Origin: Candidatus Kapaibacterium sp.
GTDB taxonomy: Bacteria; Bacteroidota; Ignavibacteria; Kapaibacteriales; JAEUSM01
Assembly (NCBI GenBank): GCA_016788785.1
Contig: JAEUSM010000009.1
Location: 62,001-126,000, forward strand
DNA: 64,000 nucleotides
Reading direction: 5' to 3'
In this document: piece by piece, positions 1-8,902 of the stretch
Layout of the letters: each line of letters begins with the position of its first letter
How positions within the stretch are numbered: position 1 is the first letter of the stretch
The notes under the pieces: model-generated
Told to the model about the DNA's origin: nothing
The model's database searches: none
Seen by the model: only the letters and a program-made list of their open reading frames with translations
Position numbers and translations under genes: made by a program

Positions 1-33
1 ACTTTCACAACTACTCTCCGTTTCAATTTATAA
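1..33 (+). CDS. C-terminal end of an outer-membrane beta-barrel protein (partial)
   Basis: The first eleven codons read in frame to a TAA at 31-33 and end in TTTLRFNL. A short alternating strand with a hydrophobic last residue is the usual C-terminal barrel-assembly signal of outer-membrane proteins such as TonB-dependent receptors. Only ten residues are visible, so this rests on the terminal pattern and on the HmuY-like gene that follows 2 bases later. HmuY-type lipoproteins are commonly encoded beside their receptor. The rest of the gene lies left of the window. Confidence 0.35.
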   Translation, partial: TFTTTLRFNL

Positions 34-35
34 CT

Positions 36-1043
36 ATGAAGTTAATTCCACTCTATATAATCGTAGTTGTTTTTTGTGTCGCTTGTTTTCCTGAAGATAA
101 AGCCGTAACACCATACGATAGAACAGGTCTACAAACTGCAACTATTGATGTAGGATCAGATTATGCACTTCAAGCATTCTATAGTTTACGAACAAATTCC
201 ATTGTTCGCATTGAACCGTATACGTTTTGGGATTTATCATTTGATTGTCATCCCGATTCTTTTGGAGTGTATCTCAATACTGCACAATTGATGGGAGTGT
301 TTAAAGTCAATGCTTCTTCATTTGAAACTATACCAAATGATACAACAGTATTTGCGAATAAATGGAAATATGATTCACCTTCTGGTATTATCGACTCAAC
401 TGCCATTGGATTTTGGTGGCAAAAAAGGACTACGGATTCTGTTTTATCCAAAAACGTTTTATATGTTACCACGTTAGGTGTTGATGCAAACGGGAAGGCG
501 TTGGGGGTCAAAAAATTTATATTGTTAAATTCAACTCCAACTAACTATAAAATTCGTTTTGCTAATCTTGATGGAACTGAAGATACAACGATGGTGATTG
601 AAAAGAATCCTGACTATAACGTCATTAGTTTATCCATGCGTACAAAATCCATTCAATTTTCAGAACCTCCTAAATCAACGTGGGATTTGCATTGTACTCG
701 TTATACCCAACTTTTTACCATTATCGAAGAATTTCCATATCCTGTAACGGGAATATTTATCAACAAATCGACTGTTAAGGCATATTTGGATACCGTCATT
801 GATTTTAGAGTTCTTACTACTAACTCCATTCAAACGCAGAAATTTACTTCTCGCAAAGATGTAATAGGATATGACTGGAAAACCTTTGATTTTACCTCTG
901 CAGAATTTTTAGTATTGCCTAATAAAACCTATATCATACAATCAAATAATCAAACCCCATACAAACTATTCTTTTCAGACTTTTACGATGAAAAAACAGG
1001 TAGTAAGGGTGTTATTCAATTTCAATATCGTACTATAGAATAA
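36..1043 (+). CDS. HmuY-like outer-membrane lipoprotein with two repeat units
   Basis: The 335-residue protein starts with a hydrophobic signal and a lipobox-like VAC before Cys17, so it is probably lipidated. It has two copies of a pattern seen in the HmuY heme-binding family. Each copy has a YSL/SMRT strand followed by a WDL motif (WDL at residues 65-67 and 216-218). Each then ends in a YKIRF or YKLFFSDFYDE block (about 170-175 and 306-315). The usual HmuY is shorter with a single unit, so this may be a tandem duplication. It starts 2 bases after the preceding barrel gene and is followed 1 base later by a nitroreductase. Heme or another surface ligand is inferred from the family; the heme-binding histidines were not identified. 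Confidence 0.55.
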   Translation: MKLIPLYIIVVVFCVACFPEDKAVTPYDRTGLQTATIDVGSDYALQAFYSLRTNSIVRIEPYTFWDLSFDCHPDSFGVYLNTAQLMGVFKVNASSFETIPNDTTVFANKWKYDSPSGIIDSTAIGFWWQKRTTDSVLSKNVLYVTTLGVDANGKALGVKKFILLNSTPTNYKIRFANLDGTEDTTMVIEKNPDYNVISLSMRTKSIQFSEPPKSTWDLHCTRYTQLFTIIEEFPYPVTGIFINKSTVKAYLDTVIDFRVLTTNSIQTQKFTSRKDVIGYDWKTFDFTSAEFLVLPNKTYIIQSNNQTPYKLFFSDFYDEKTGSKGVIQFQYRTIE

Positions 1044-1044
1044 G

Positions 1045-1614
1045 ATGACTTTATCAGAAGCATTACAAACAAGAAGATCTGTGTTTACCAAACATTTCAC
1101 TGGCGAAGAAGTGCCAAATGATGTGATAGAAAAAGCGTTGATAAATGCTCATTGGGCTCCAACACACAAAAAAACAGAACCTTGGAGATTTGTAGTTTTT
1201 ACCAAAGATTCTATCCCACAATATATCCAAGCTGTAGAACAGTACTTAAATACTGTTACGTTTGAAACGAAAGAAATTGAAGAAGTAAAAAGGAAAAAAT
1301 TGATTCTCTTACAAACAAACGTATCTCATATCATTGGTTGTTATATGAAACGAGACAGTAAAGAGCGTGTTCCAAAAATCGAAGAAATTTGTTCAACCGC
1401 AGCAGCAATTCACAATCTGCTATTAACAATTCACGAACTCGGATATGGGGGATATTGGTCTACAGGAAATGGAACGTATTCACATCAAATGAGAAACTTT
1501 TTAGGTTTAAACGAGGAAGATGAAATCTTGGGGTTTTGTTATATTGGTGTTCCAGATTCTTCAGAACGTACGTCAAAACGCTCTCCTATAGAATCTGTTG
1601 TTGAATGGAGATAA
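1045..1614 (+). CDS. Nitroreductase family protein
   Basis: This 189-residue protein has the compact FMN-dependent nitroreductase layout. An early RRS phosphate-binding motif lies at residues 10-12. APTHKKTEPWRFVVF follows at about 37-52, and a C-terminal block reads GYGGYWSTG and GFCYIGVP. It probably reduces nitro- or quinone-type compounds with NAD(P)H as a cytoplasmic homodimer; the substrate cannot be read from the sequence. The ATG is 1 base after the previous stop, so it is likely translated from the same transcript as the HmuY-like gene. Subfamily resembles the short YdjA-type enzymes. Confidence 0.85.
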   Translation: MTLSEALQTRRSVFTKHFTGEEVPNDVIEKALINAHWAPTHKKTEPWRFVVFTKDSIPQYIQAVEQYLNTVTFETKEIEEVKRKKLILLQTNVSHIIGCYMKRDSKERVPKIEEICSTAAAIHNLLLTIHELGYGGYWSTGNGTYSHQMRNFLGLNEEDEILGFCYIGVPDSSERTSKRSPIESVVEWR

Positions 1615-1743
1615 TGTTTTTGTTTCAACGCTAAACAAAATGGAAATAGTATCTACAATAATAATGAAATAGGTTTGTTTATTTATTGTACGGCACTGTT
1701 TTTGTGTACATCTATTAGTACAAAATTATCTTGAAGAAACACT

Positions 1744-3987
1744 TTGCAAAACAATAAAGAATCATCTATAAAAAATTATATACCTTCTACTTATAAACCG
1801 GGAATAGATCCTGAATTAGATCTTCAAATTCTTATTGAAAAGTGCCAAAAAGCACTTCCTTCGATGAATGAGGAGTTAATTCGTAAGGCGTTCCGATTTT
1901 GTGTGAATGCTCATAAAGGTCAACTGCGAGCGAATGGAGAGCCATATTATACTCATCCATTGGCAGTGGCAGAAATTGCCCTTCACGAGATTCCTTTGGA
2001 TGATTTTTCCATTGCAGCGGCATTATTGCATGATGTTGTAGAAGACACAAGATTTTCACTCAAAGATATTCAAGCCGAATTTGGTTCCGTTGTCGCAAAC
2101 ATTGTCGATGGTACAACTAAAATCACGGGAATATTCCAGTCCAGAGAAATTTCCAAAGCAGAGTCATACCGCAAATTACTTCTTTCGCTTATCAATGATG
2201 TTCGCGTCATTTTAGTCAAATTTGCAGATAGACTCCATAATATGCGTACATTGGATAATTTGCCTGAGCATAAACAACAACAAATTGCACGTGAAACCAT
2301 CGATATTTACGCACCATTTTCCCATCGTTTTGGATTAGGAAGAATTAAATGGGAGTTAGAAGATCTTTCCTTCAAATATCTCAATAGAACTGCTTATGAT
2401 GATGTGAAAAAAGCTCTCAATGCTACCCGTCAAGAACGAGAAGAATATATTGAACAGTTTATTCAACCTTTACGAGAGCAATTAGCGGCAGCTAATGTTT
2501 TATGTGATATAAGCGGACGTCCAAAGCATATTTTCTCTATTTTCTCGAAAATGATTTCACAAGGCAAAACCATAGACCAATTGCATGACCTTTCTGCCAT
2601 TCGAATTATTATAGATTCGACACACAACAGTGATTGTTTTTTAGCATACGGTATTATTTCTGAGATTTATACGCCAATTCCTGAGCGTTTCAAAGACTAT
2701 ATCTCTGTTCCTAAAAAGAATGGTTACAAGTCATTACATACAACTGTCATTGGACCTAAGGGTAAACGCGTCGAAATTCAAATTCGCACTCGCTCTATGC
2801 ATGATGTTGCAGAACAAGGGGTTGCTGCACATTTTCGATACAAATCTGAAACTCTTGAACCAGAAAATCGAATGTGGGAGGATAAAGAACTCGAAGAATG
2901 GGCATCGTGGGTTCGAGATGTTTTTGATAATGCCGGTGAAGAAGCCCCCCAACAATTGTACGAAAGTTTTAAACTGAATCTATACCAAAATGAGATTTAT
3001 GTTTTTACTCCCAAAGGTGAATTACGAATTTTGCCAAAAGATTCTACAACCGTTGATTTTGCATTTGATATTCATACCCAAATTGGATATCATTGTATCG
3101 GTGCAAAAGTCAACGGAAAAATAGTACCACTTTCTCACAAATTAGTGACAGGTGATCAAGTAGAAATTATCACATCGAAAAATCAGATACCAAATCGTGA
3201 TTGGGAAGCTTTTGTTGTTACTCACAAAGCTAAATCTCAAATTCGTAAGTTTTTGAATGAAGAAAAACGAAATAAAGTTCGAAATGGCAAAGAAATATGG
3301 GAAAAATATATCCGGAAGAATAGCGTTCATTTTGGTGATGATGAATTCGATAAAATGTTGTTGACGTTAAAGTACGAGAACAAAACAGAATTTTATTTTG
3401 CTATTTCATTAGGAACATTACCGCCATCATTAGCAATTGATAAATTACGTGAAAAATCCAAATCGGAGGTAGTCGAACCATTTCAGATTAATAAAACATT
3501 AGTTTTGGATACAGTGCGAGAAGGTTCTTCTGATATTCAAATTGCTGATGGTGCATCTGATTCTAAAGATTTAATGTATTCGTATGGACGATGTTGTAAC
3601 CCTGTACCTGGTGATGAAATAGTGGGTATTGTTACCATCGGTCATGGTATTAAAGTTCATAGAGAAAATTGTAAAAACATCGTTGATTTATTAGGGAAAA
3701 AATCATCTCGTATTGTCAAGCTCAACTGGTCTACATTACACGATGGTACTTATGTTGCAGCAATTCGTATAACTGGTGATGACCGTGCTTCAATGCTTTC
3801 AGATATTACCAGTGCAATTGTTGGTGTGAAAAATACCAATATTCGTAGTGTCAATATTGATACTTTTGATTCCGTATTCGAAGGCGTTGTTACGGTTTAT
3901 GTTGAAAATATTGATCATTTGGAAATCATATTTAAACGTTTAGGAAAAATCACCGGTGTGAAATCCGTAGAAAGATATTCTGGTTAA
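1744..3987 (+). CDS. spoT: Bifunctional (p)ppGpp synthetase/hydrolase, RelA/SpoT family
   Basis: The 747-residue product has the full Rel layout. The HD hydrolase domain has His71, HD at 96-97 and ED at 100-101, with ADRLHNM near 161-167. The synthetase domain has GRPKHIFSIFSK at 258-269, YKSLHTT at 328-334 and VEIQIRT, whose Glu344 is the expected catalytic residue. A TGS domain spans about 417-478 and a C-terminal ACT domain about 670-745. Both catalytic centres look intact, so the enzyme should make and degrade the stringent alarmone. The start is TTG: a TGA lies 9 bases upstream in frame and the next ATG would remove part of the conserved N-terminus. A strong hairpin terminator follows. 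Confidence 0.93.
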   Translation: MQNNKESSIKNYIPSTYKPGIDPELDLQILIEKCQKALPSMNEELIRKAFRFCVNAHKGQLRANGEPYYTHPLAVAEIALHEIPLDDFSIAAALLHDVVEDTRFSLKDIQAEFGSVVANIVDGTTKITGIFQSREISKAESYRKLLLSLINDVRVILVKFADRLHNMRTLDNLPEHKQQQIARETIDIYAPFSHRFGLGRIKWELEDLSFKYLNRTAYDDVKKALNATRQEREEYIEQFIQPLREQLAAANVLCDISGRPKHIFSIFSKMISQGKTIDQLHDLSAIRIIIDSTHNSDCFLAYGIISEIYTPIPERFKDYISVPKKNGYKSLHTTVIGPKGKRVEIQIRTRSMHDVAEQGVAAHFRYKSETLEPENRMWEDKELEEWASWVRDVFDNAGEEAPQQLYESFKLNLYQNEIYVFTPKGELRILPKDSTTVDFAFDIHTQIGYHCIGAKVNGKIVPLSHKLVTGDQVEIITSKNQIPNRDWEAFVVTHKAKSQIRKFLNEEKRNKVRNGKEIWEKYIRKNSVHFGDDEFDKMLLTLKYENKTEFYFAISLGTLPPSLAIDKLREKSKSEVVEPFQINKTLVLDTVREGSSDIQIADGASDSKDLMYSYGRCCNPVPGDEIVGIVTIGHGIKVHRENCKNIVDLLGKKSSRIVKLNWSTLHDGTYVAAIRITGDDRASMLSDITSAIVGVKNTNIRSVNIDTFDSVFEGVVTVYVENIDHLEIIFKRLGKITGVKSVERYSG

Positions 3988-3988
3988 G

Positions 3989-4022
3989 AAAAAAAAGCCC
4001 AATGTTCATTGGGCTTTTTTTT
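3989..4022. terminator. Bidirectional rho-independent terminator between relA/spoT and mdh
   Basis: A near-perfect inverted repeat (AAAAAAGCCCAAT and ATTGGGCTTTTTT around GTTC) starts just after the stop codon. The runs of A and T on either side let it work for both convergent genes. Confidence 0.9.
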
Positions 4023-4039
4023 GACAAATGCACCTTTAA

Positions 4040-4984
<945 letters not shown>

Positions 4985-5011
4985 CTATTGTATAGATGGT
5001 TAAAAAAAGTC

Positions 5012-5052
5012 AAAAAAAAACCTCTTGAACACAAAAAACGTTAAGAGGTTAT
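5012..5052 (-). terminator. Rho-independent terminator after rpmA
   Basis: Read on the minus strand, AACCTCTT and AAGAGGTT form a stem with a further AAC/GTT pairing and a loop. A run of nine T follows. It closes the prs-rplY-rplU-rpmA unit and separates it from mdh. Confidence 0.85.
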
Positions 5053-5079
5053 AGTTACAAACAAAAACATAGGTTTATG

Positions 5080-5349
5080 TTAGTTTACAGATGCTTCAAA
5101 AGGGTAAACAGAAATTTTTAAACGAGATTTATCTTTATGTTCAAATTTAACATACCCTTCGATAAGAGAATATAACGTATAGTCTTTACCGATACCAACA
5201 TTTTTACCAGCATGGTAACGTGTACCAAGTTGACGAACAATGATATTACCAGCGACAACTGCTTCTCCGCCGAATTTTTTAATTCCACGACGTTGACCAT
5301 TCGAATCTCTACCGTTTTTGGTGGACCCGCCACCTTTTTTATGTGCCAT
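5080..5349 (-). CDS. rpmA: 50S ribosomal protein L27
   Basis: The 89-residue product begins [16 protein letters not shown], the conserved L27 N-terminus that reaches the peptidyl-transferase centre. It continues with [19 protein letters not shown]. No N-terminal leader for proteolytic trimming is present. It is the last gene of the minus-strand ribosomal unit, 43 bases after rplU. Confidence 0.97.
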   Translation of the reverse strand: MAHKKGGGSTKNGRDSNGQRRGIKKFGGEAVVAGNIIVRQLGTRYHAGKNVGIGKDYTLYSLIEGYVKFEHKDKSRLKISVYPFEASVN

Positions 5350-5392
5350 TGTAAAACTCCTGAATAAGAAGAACGTTTGGTTCTTCGGGAAA

Positions 5393-5701
5393 TTAAGCGT
5401 TAATAGAAGTAATTTTAATTTGTGTATATTTTTGGCGATGACCGTTTAGTTTTTGGTACCCTTTACGGCGTTTTTTCTTAAAAACTAACACTTTTTCATC
5501 ACGACCGTGTTCGATAATAGTAGCCGTAACTGATGCAGAAGTATACGGAGTACCGACAGTAGTTTGACCTTGATTCTCAACTAATAACACATTAGGAAAA
5601 GAAAGAGAATCGCCACTATTACCAGCAAGTAATGGAACGTTAAGAACATCATTAAGACGAACTTCAAATTGTTGAGCAGCTATTTCAACTATAGCAAACA
5701 T
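5393..5701 (-). CDS. rplU: 50S ribosomal protein L21
   Basis: The 102-residue protein has the L21 pattern: [14 protein letters not shown] at the start, GTPY in the middle, and the basic [18 protein letters not shown] tail that contacts 23S rRNA. It sits directly upstream of rpmA, the near-universal L21-L27 pairing, and 32 bases after rplY. Confidence 0.97.
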   Translation of the reverse strand: MFAIVEIAAQQFEVRLNDVLNVPLLAGNSGDSLSFPNVLLVENQGQTTVGTPYTSASVTATIIEHGRDEKVLVFKKKRRKGYQKLNGHRQKYTQIKITSINA

Positions 5702-5733
5702 TGTATTTTCCTTAGAATCGTAATTGAGAAAAA

Positions 5734-6294
5734 CTATTTCGCTGCACGAACACGTGGAGCAAGAATAGATACAAGAATAACATCAGGAGTAGAAATCATC
5801 GTAAGGTGTTCCCAAGAAACTTCTCTCAGACGTAATGAACTACCAATTTCAAGATTAGTGATATCAACTTCAACTTGCGTTGGTAAATGTTTTGGTAAAC
5901 ATTTGATAACTAATTTTTTCGTGATTTGTTGAACAATACCACCAAGCATTGCACCTTTTGAATTTCCAACCAATTTGACAGGAACTTTTGCAATGATAGG
6001 TTCATCAGCAGTGATTCCGAATAAATCAAAATGAAGAATTTGGTCAGTCATAGGGTGAAATGATATATCTTTTAATATACATTCAATCGATTGTTTGTTG
6101 TCAACGGTTACCGATAGAAGATGTGCCTTTGAAGTGTAAACAACTGGACGCATATCTAAAGGATTCACAGTTACAGCAATAGGTTCTTGATTTTTGCTGT
6201 AAATAACACCAGGTATCATACCGCCTTGACGAACATCTTTTGCAGCACGTTTGCCAGTTGGTCTGGTTTGAACATTTAACGAAATGTGGCTCAT
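5734..6294 (-). CDS. rplY: 50S ribosomal protein L25/general stress protein Ctc
   Basis: At 186 residues this is the two-domain Ctc (TL5) form. An N-terminal 5S-rRNA-binding domain starts RPTGKRAAKDVRQGGMIPGVIY, and a C-terminal beta domain of about 90 residues follows. It lies between prs and rplU. The prs-ctc neighbourhood is common in bacteria, which supports the assignment. Confidence 0.94.
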   Translation of the reverse strand: MSHISLNVQTRPTGKRAAKDVRQGGMIPGVIYSKNQEPIAVTVNPLDMRPVVYTSKAHLLSVTVDNKQSIECILKDISFHPMTDQILHFDLFGITADEPIIAKVPVKLVGNSKGAMLGGIVQQITKKLVIKCLPKHLPTQVEVDITNLEIGSSLRLREVSWEHLTMISTPDVILVSILAPRVRAAK

Positions 6295-6337
6295 AACGAA
6301 TTGTATCTCTTTAGTGAGTTGTAATTTTTATTTGTAG

Positions 6338-7279
6338 TTACTCAAACAATGAACTTATGGAAGTGTTTGCATGAGTACGAATGATAGATTCTGCAAAAAC
6401 ATCGGCAACCGTAATAATACGAATTTTTGATGATGGACCTTCTCGTAAAGGAATTGTATCCGTTACATACACTCGAGAAATTGCAGAACTATTTTCAATT
6501 AATTCCAGAGCTTTTCCTGAAAAAACAGGATGAGTACATACCCCAATGATGGAAGTAGCACCTTTACTAACCAAGGCTTCAGCACATTTGACAAATGTGG
6601 AACCAGTATCGATAAGATCGTCAACAACGACGATGTTTTTACCTTCAACATCACCAACGATATTGACAATTTCTGCAACATTGTGTGCAGGACGTCTTTT
6701 GTCGATAAGTACCAAATCAGCATCCAGTTTTTTCGCATATCCACGAGCATTTTTCAAACCACCAACATCAGGAGATGCTATGACGATGTTTTTCAAATCA
6801 ACTTCTGCTTTCAATACACGTAAAATGATATTGGAAGCATAAAGATGGTCCAATGGAACATCAAAAAAACCTTGTAATTGTGGAGTATGCAAATCCATCG
6901 TGATGACACGATCTGCACCAGCTTCGGTTAATAGATTAGCAATGAGCTTGGCAGTAATTGAAACTCGAGGTTGATCTTTACGATCTTGTCGTGCATATCC
7001 ATAATATGGAATAACTGCAGTGATTCTTTTAGCAGATGCTCGTTTGGCAGCGTCAATGAGAATCAAAAGTTCCATCAAATTGTCCGATGGAGCATGGGTA
7101 GATTGAATGATAAATAAATCTACGCCTCTAATATTTTCTTCGTACTTTACCCAAATTTCACCATCAGAAAAATTTCGTATGGTTACTTCCGTTAATTTAG
7201 TCTCAAGTGAAGTCGCAACTTTAGTAGCCAAATCAGCATTTGAACGACCGCTTGCTATCTTCAAACTGGAAGTACTCAT
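6338..7279 (-). CDS. prs: Ribose-phosphate pyrophosphokinase (PRPP synthetase)
   Basis: The 313-residue enzyme makes PRPP from ribose 5-phosphate and ATP, feeding purine, pyrimidine, His and Trp synthesis. Visible motifs are NFSDGE near residue 38, PYYGYARQDRK in the ATP flexible region, DLHTPQLQGFFD, and the PRPP-binding loop VVVDDLIDTGST near 219. Length matches class I enzymes. It begins 41 bases after tRNA-Gln with no terminator in between, so the tRNA promoter may also serve it. Confidence 0.96.
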   Translation of the reverse strand: MSTSSLKIASGRSNADLATKVATSLETKLTEVTIRNFSDGEIWVKYEENIRGVDLFIIQSTHAPSDNLMELLILIDAAKRASAKRITAVIPYYGYARQDRKDQPRVSITAKLIANLLTEAGADRVITMDLHTPQLQGFFDVPLDHLYASNIILRVLKAEVDLKNIVIASPDVGGLKNARGYAKKLDADLVLIDKRRPAHNVAEIVNIVGDVEGKNIVVVDDLIDTGSTFVKCAEALVSKGATSIIGVCTHPVFSGKALELIENSSAISRVYVTDTIPLREGPSSKIRIITVADVFAESIIRTHANTSISSLFE

Positions 7280-7320
7280 AATATAGAAATTCTACTTTTG
7301 AAATTGTACGAAGTGTATAG

Positions 7321-7392
7321 CTGGGGCGGCAGGGATCGAACCTACGAATGTCGGACCCAAAACCCGATGCCTTACCACTTGGCGACGCCCCA
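7321..7392 (-). tRNA. tRNA-Gln (anticodon TTG)
   Basis: The reverse complement folds as a cloverleaf. The acceptor stem pairs TGGGGCG with CGCCCCA. The anticodon arm TCGGG/TCCGA encloses the loop TTTTGGG with anticodon TTG, and the T loop reads TTCGATC. CCA is not encoded, so it must be added after transcription. The gene lies just upstream of prs. Confidence 0.95.
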
Positions 7393-7419
7393 ATCACTCT
7401 ATCTTTTCGATAAGGATTA

Positions 7420-7451
7420 CAAAATTAGTACTTTTTTTTGACTTTGCAAAA
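7420..7451 (-). promoter_or_regulatory. Bacteroidota-type promoter of tRNA-Gln
   Basis: On the minus strand TTTTG (7447-7451) is followed by exactly 19 bases and TAATTTTG (7420-7427), matching the -33 TTG and -7 TAnnTTTG consensus of the group's primary sigma factor. The predicted start of transcription is about 20 bases before the mature tRNA. Confidence 0.75.
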
Positions 7452-7600
7452 TTTTTCGTGAAAAAAATCACTATTATCGAAAAATATTTTGGAAGAAATA
7501 CCAAAAACTATTGTACATTCGTTACTACTACTTTGATAGTGTCAAATCCGTTTTGACCGTAAATACGTCTTTTTTTAACTGATATAATTTGAGGAATACT

Positions 7601-8374
7601 ATGGGAATATTCTCACGTGTAAGCGACATTTTTAAAGCTAATGTCAATGATACACTCGACAAAGCTGAAGATCCAGAGAAAATGCTGAAGCAGATGGTTA
7701 TCGAGATGGAAGAGTCTGTTAATAAGGCTACTCTCGGTGTTGCATCTGCTATAGCAAACGAAAAATCGTTAGAACGCAAATTAGCCAAAGCTAAACAAGA
7801 TTCTCAAGAATGGCATAGTAAGGCTGCACAAGCTTTGCAAGCAAATAGAGAAGATTTGGCGAAAGCTGCTCTTCAAAAGAAAGCTACTGCTGATAGAAAT
7901 ATTCAAGATTTGGGTCCTATCTATGCTCAGGCCAAATCGACTGCTGATAAAATGCGTCAACAACTTGACCAATTGAAATTAAAACTTGATGAGGCTCGCA
8001 ACAGACAAAGTACTCTCATTGCTCGTTCTCAAGCAGCAAAAGCTCAAAAACAAATTTCTCAAACATTTTCAGGTGTTGGTTCTGACGCTTTCTCGAAATT
8101 TGATAAATTTGAAAACAAAATTGAACGCTTGGAAGCTGAAGCTGAAGCTCATGAGCAATTAGCTGGTGGTAATACAAGTTTAGACGATGAAATTAGATTG
8201 TTAGGTACTTCCGTTACAGTTGATAATGATTTGGCTCAGTTAAAAGCTTCTATGGGTCTTGCACCTGCATTACCAGAGTCAACTGACCCTCTTGCAGAAT
8301 TGGAACGTGAATTGAAACTTACAAGTGGAAATTCTGATACTACGTCGACAAATTCTTCAACAACTACTCCCTAA
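7601..8374 (+). CDS. pspA: Phage shock protein A/IM30 family membrane-maintenance protein
   Basis: The 257-residue protein begins MGIFSRVSDIFKANVNDTLDKAEDP, the amphipathic N-terminal helix of PspA/Vipp1, and then is almost wholly helical coiled coil to residue 190. It should form membrane-bound rods that stabilise the inner membrane under stress. The ATG at 7601 is chosen over an in-frame TTG 12 bases earlier because it restores the family N-terminus and has GAGG 6 bases before it. The last 20 residues are Ser/Thr-rich and probably disordered. A YbjN-domain gene follows after 27 bases. Confidence 0.9.
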   Translation: MGIFSRVSDIFKANVNDTLDKAEDPEKMLKQMVIEMEESVNKATLGVASAIANEKSLERKLAKAKQDSQEWHSKAAQALQANREDLAKAALQKKATADRNIQDLGPIYAQAKSTADKMRQQLDQLKLKLDEARNRQSTLIARSQAAKAQKQISQTFSGVGSDAFSKFDKFENKIERLEAEAEAHEQLAGGNTSLDDEIRLLGTSVTVDNDLAQLKASMGLAPALPESTDPLAELERELKLTSGNSDTTSTNSSTTTP

Positions 8375-8401
8375 CTGATTTTATCATTTTATCTATAAAT
8401 T

Positions 8402-8842
8402 ATGGAAACACCTCTATCTTTACTCGATCAAACGATTGTTAAAGTTGAAAATATATTAGAAAAAAAATATCCTGAATTCATTTCTTTTGGTCAAGGTTCT
8501 TATACCATTTCCAGAGGTTCATCGCAGGTTATGTTGATTATTCGTCCTTTTAGCAACAATGAAACGTGTGTACAATGTATTTCCCATGTTGTAATGGGTG
8601 CTACAATTACACCAGAATTGATGACATTTTTACTTCGTAAAAATGCTGAAATCAATTGGGGTGCATTTGGTTTGTTGTTTGATAATACCATTGTGTTCTC
8701 ACACTCTATAGCTGGTGCGAATATTGATGAGAATGAATTAGGTACGACTATTGACTCTGTTGCAATTATTGCTGACCATTATGACGATGAAATTGTTTCG
8801 TTGGCAGGTGGGAAACGTGCAAAGGACATGCAAGATCTCTAA
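8402..8842 (+). CDS. YbjN-domain protein (type III chaperone-like fold)
   Basis: The 146-residue acidic protein matches the YbjN/TY3-chaperone-like pattern. It has a DGAF-type strand set (ISFGQGSYTISRGSSQVMLIIRPF) and PELMTFLLRKNAEINWGAFGLLFDNTIVFSHSIAG. It then has a helix ending in ADHYDDEI. There is no signal or membrane segment. Such proteins are thought to act as chaperone-like factors; the client is unknown. The position 27 bases after pspA suggests a joint role in envelope stress, which is inference. Confidence 0.65.
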   Translation: METPLSLLDQTIVKVENILEKKYPEFISFGQGSYTISRGSSQVMLIIRPFSNNETCVQCISHVVMGATITPELMTFLLRKNAEINWGAFGLLFDNTIVFSHSIAGANIDENELGTTIDSVAIIADHYDDEIVSLAGGKRAKDMQDL

Positions 8843-8862
8843 GAACTATTTAGAATTTCTTC

Positions 8863-8902
8863 AAAACCTCTCGTTCATAATCTTGATTGAGAGGTTTTTT
8901 TA
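8863..8902. terminator. Terminator after the pspA-ybjN unit
   Basis: AAAACCTCTC (8863-8872) pairs with GAGAGGTTTT (8889-8898), followed by T. The hairpin overlaps the last codons of the converging comEC gene, so both ends of these convergent genes share the element. Confidence 0.8.
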
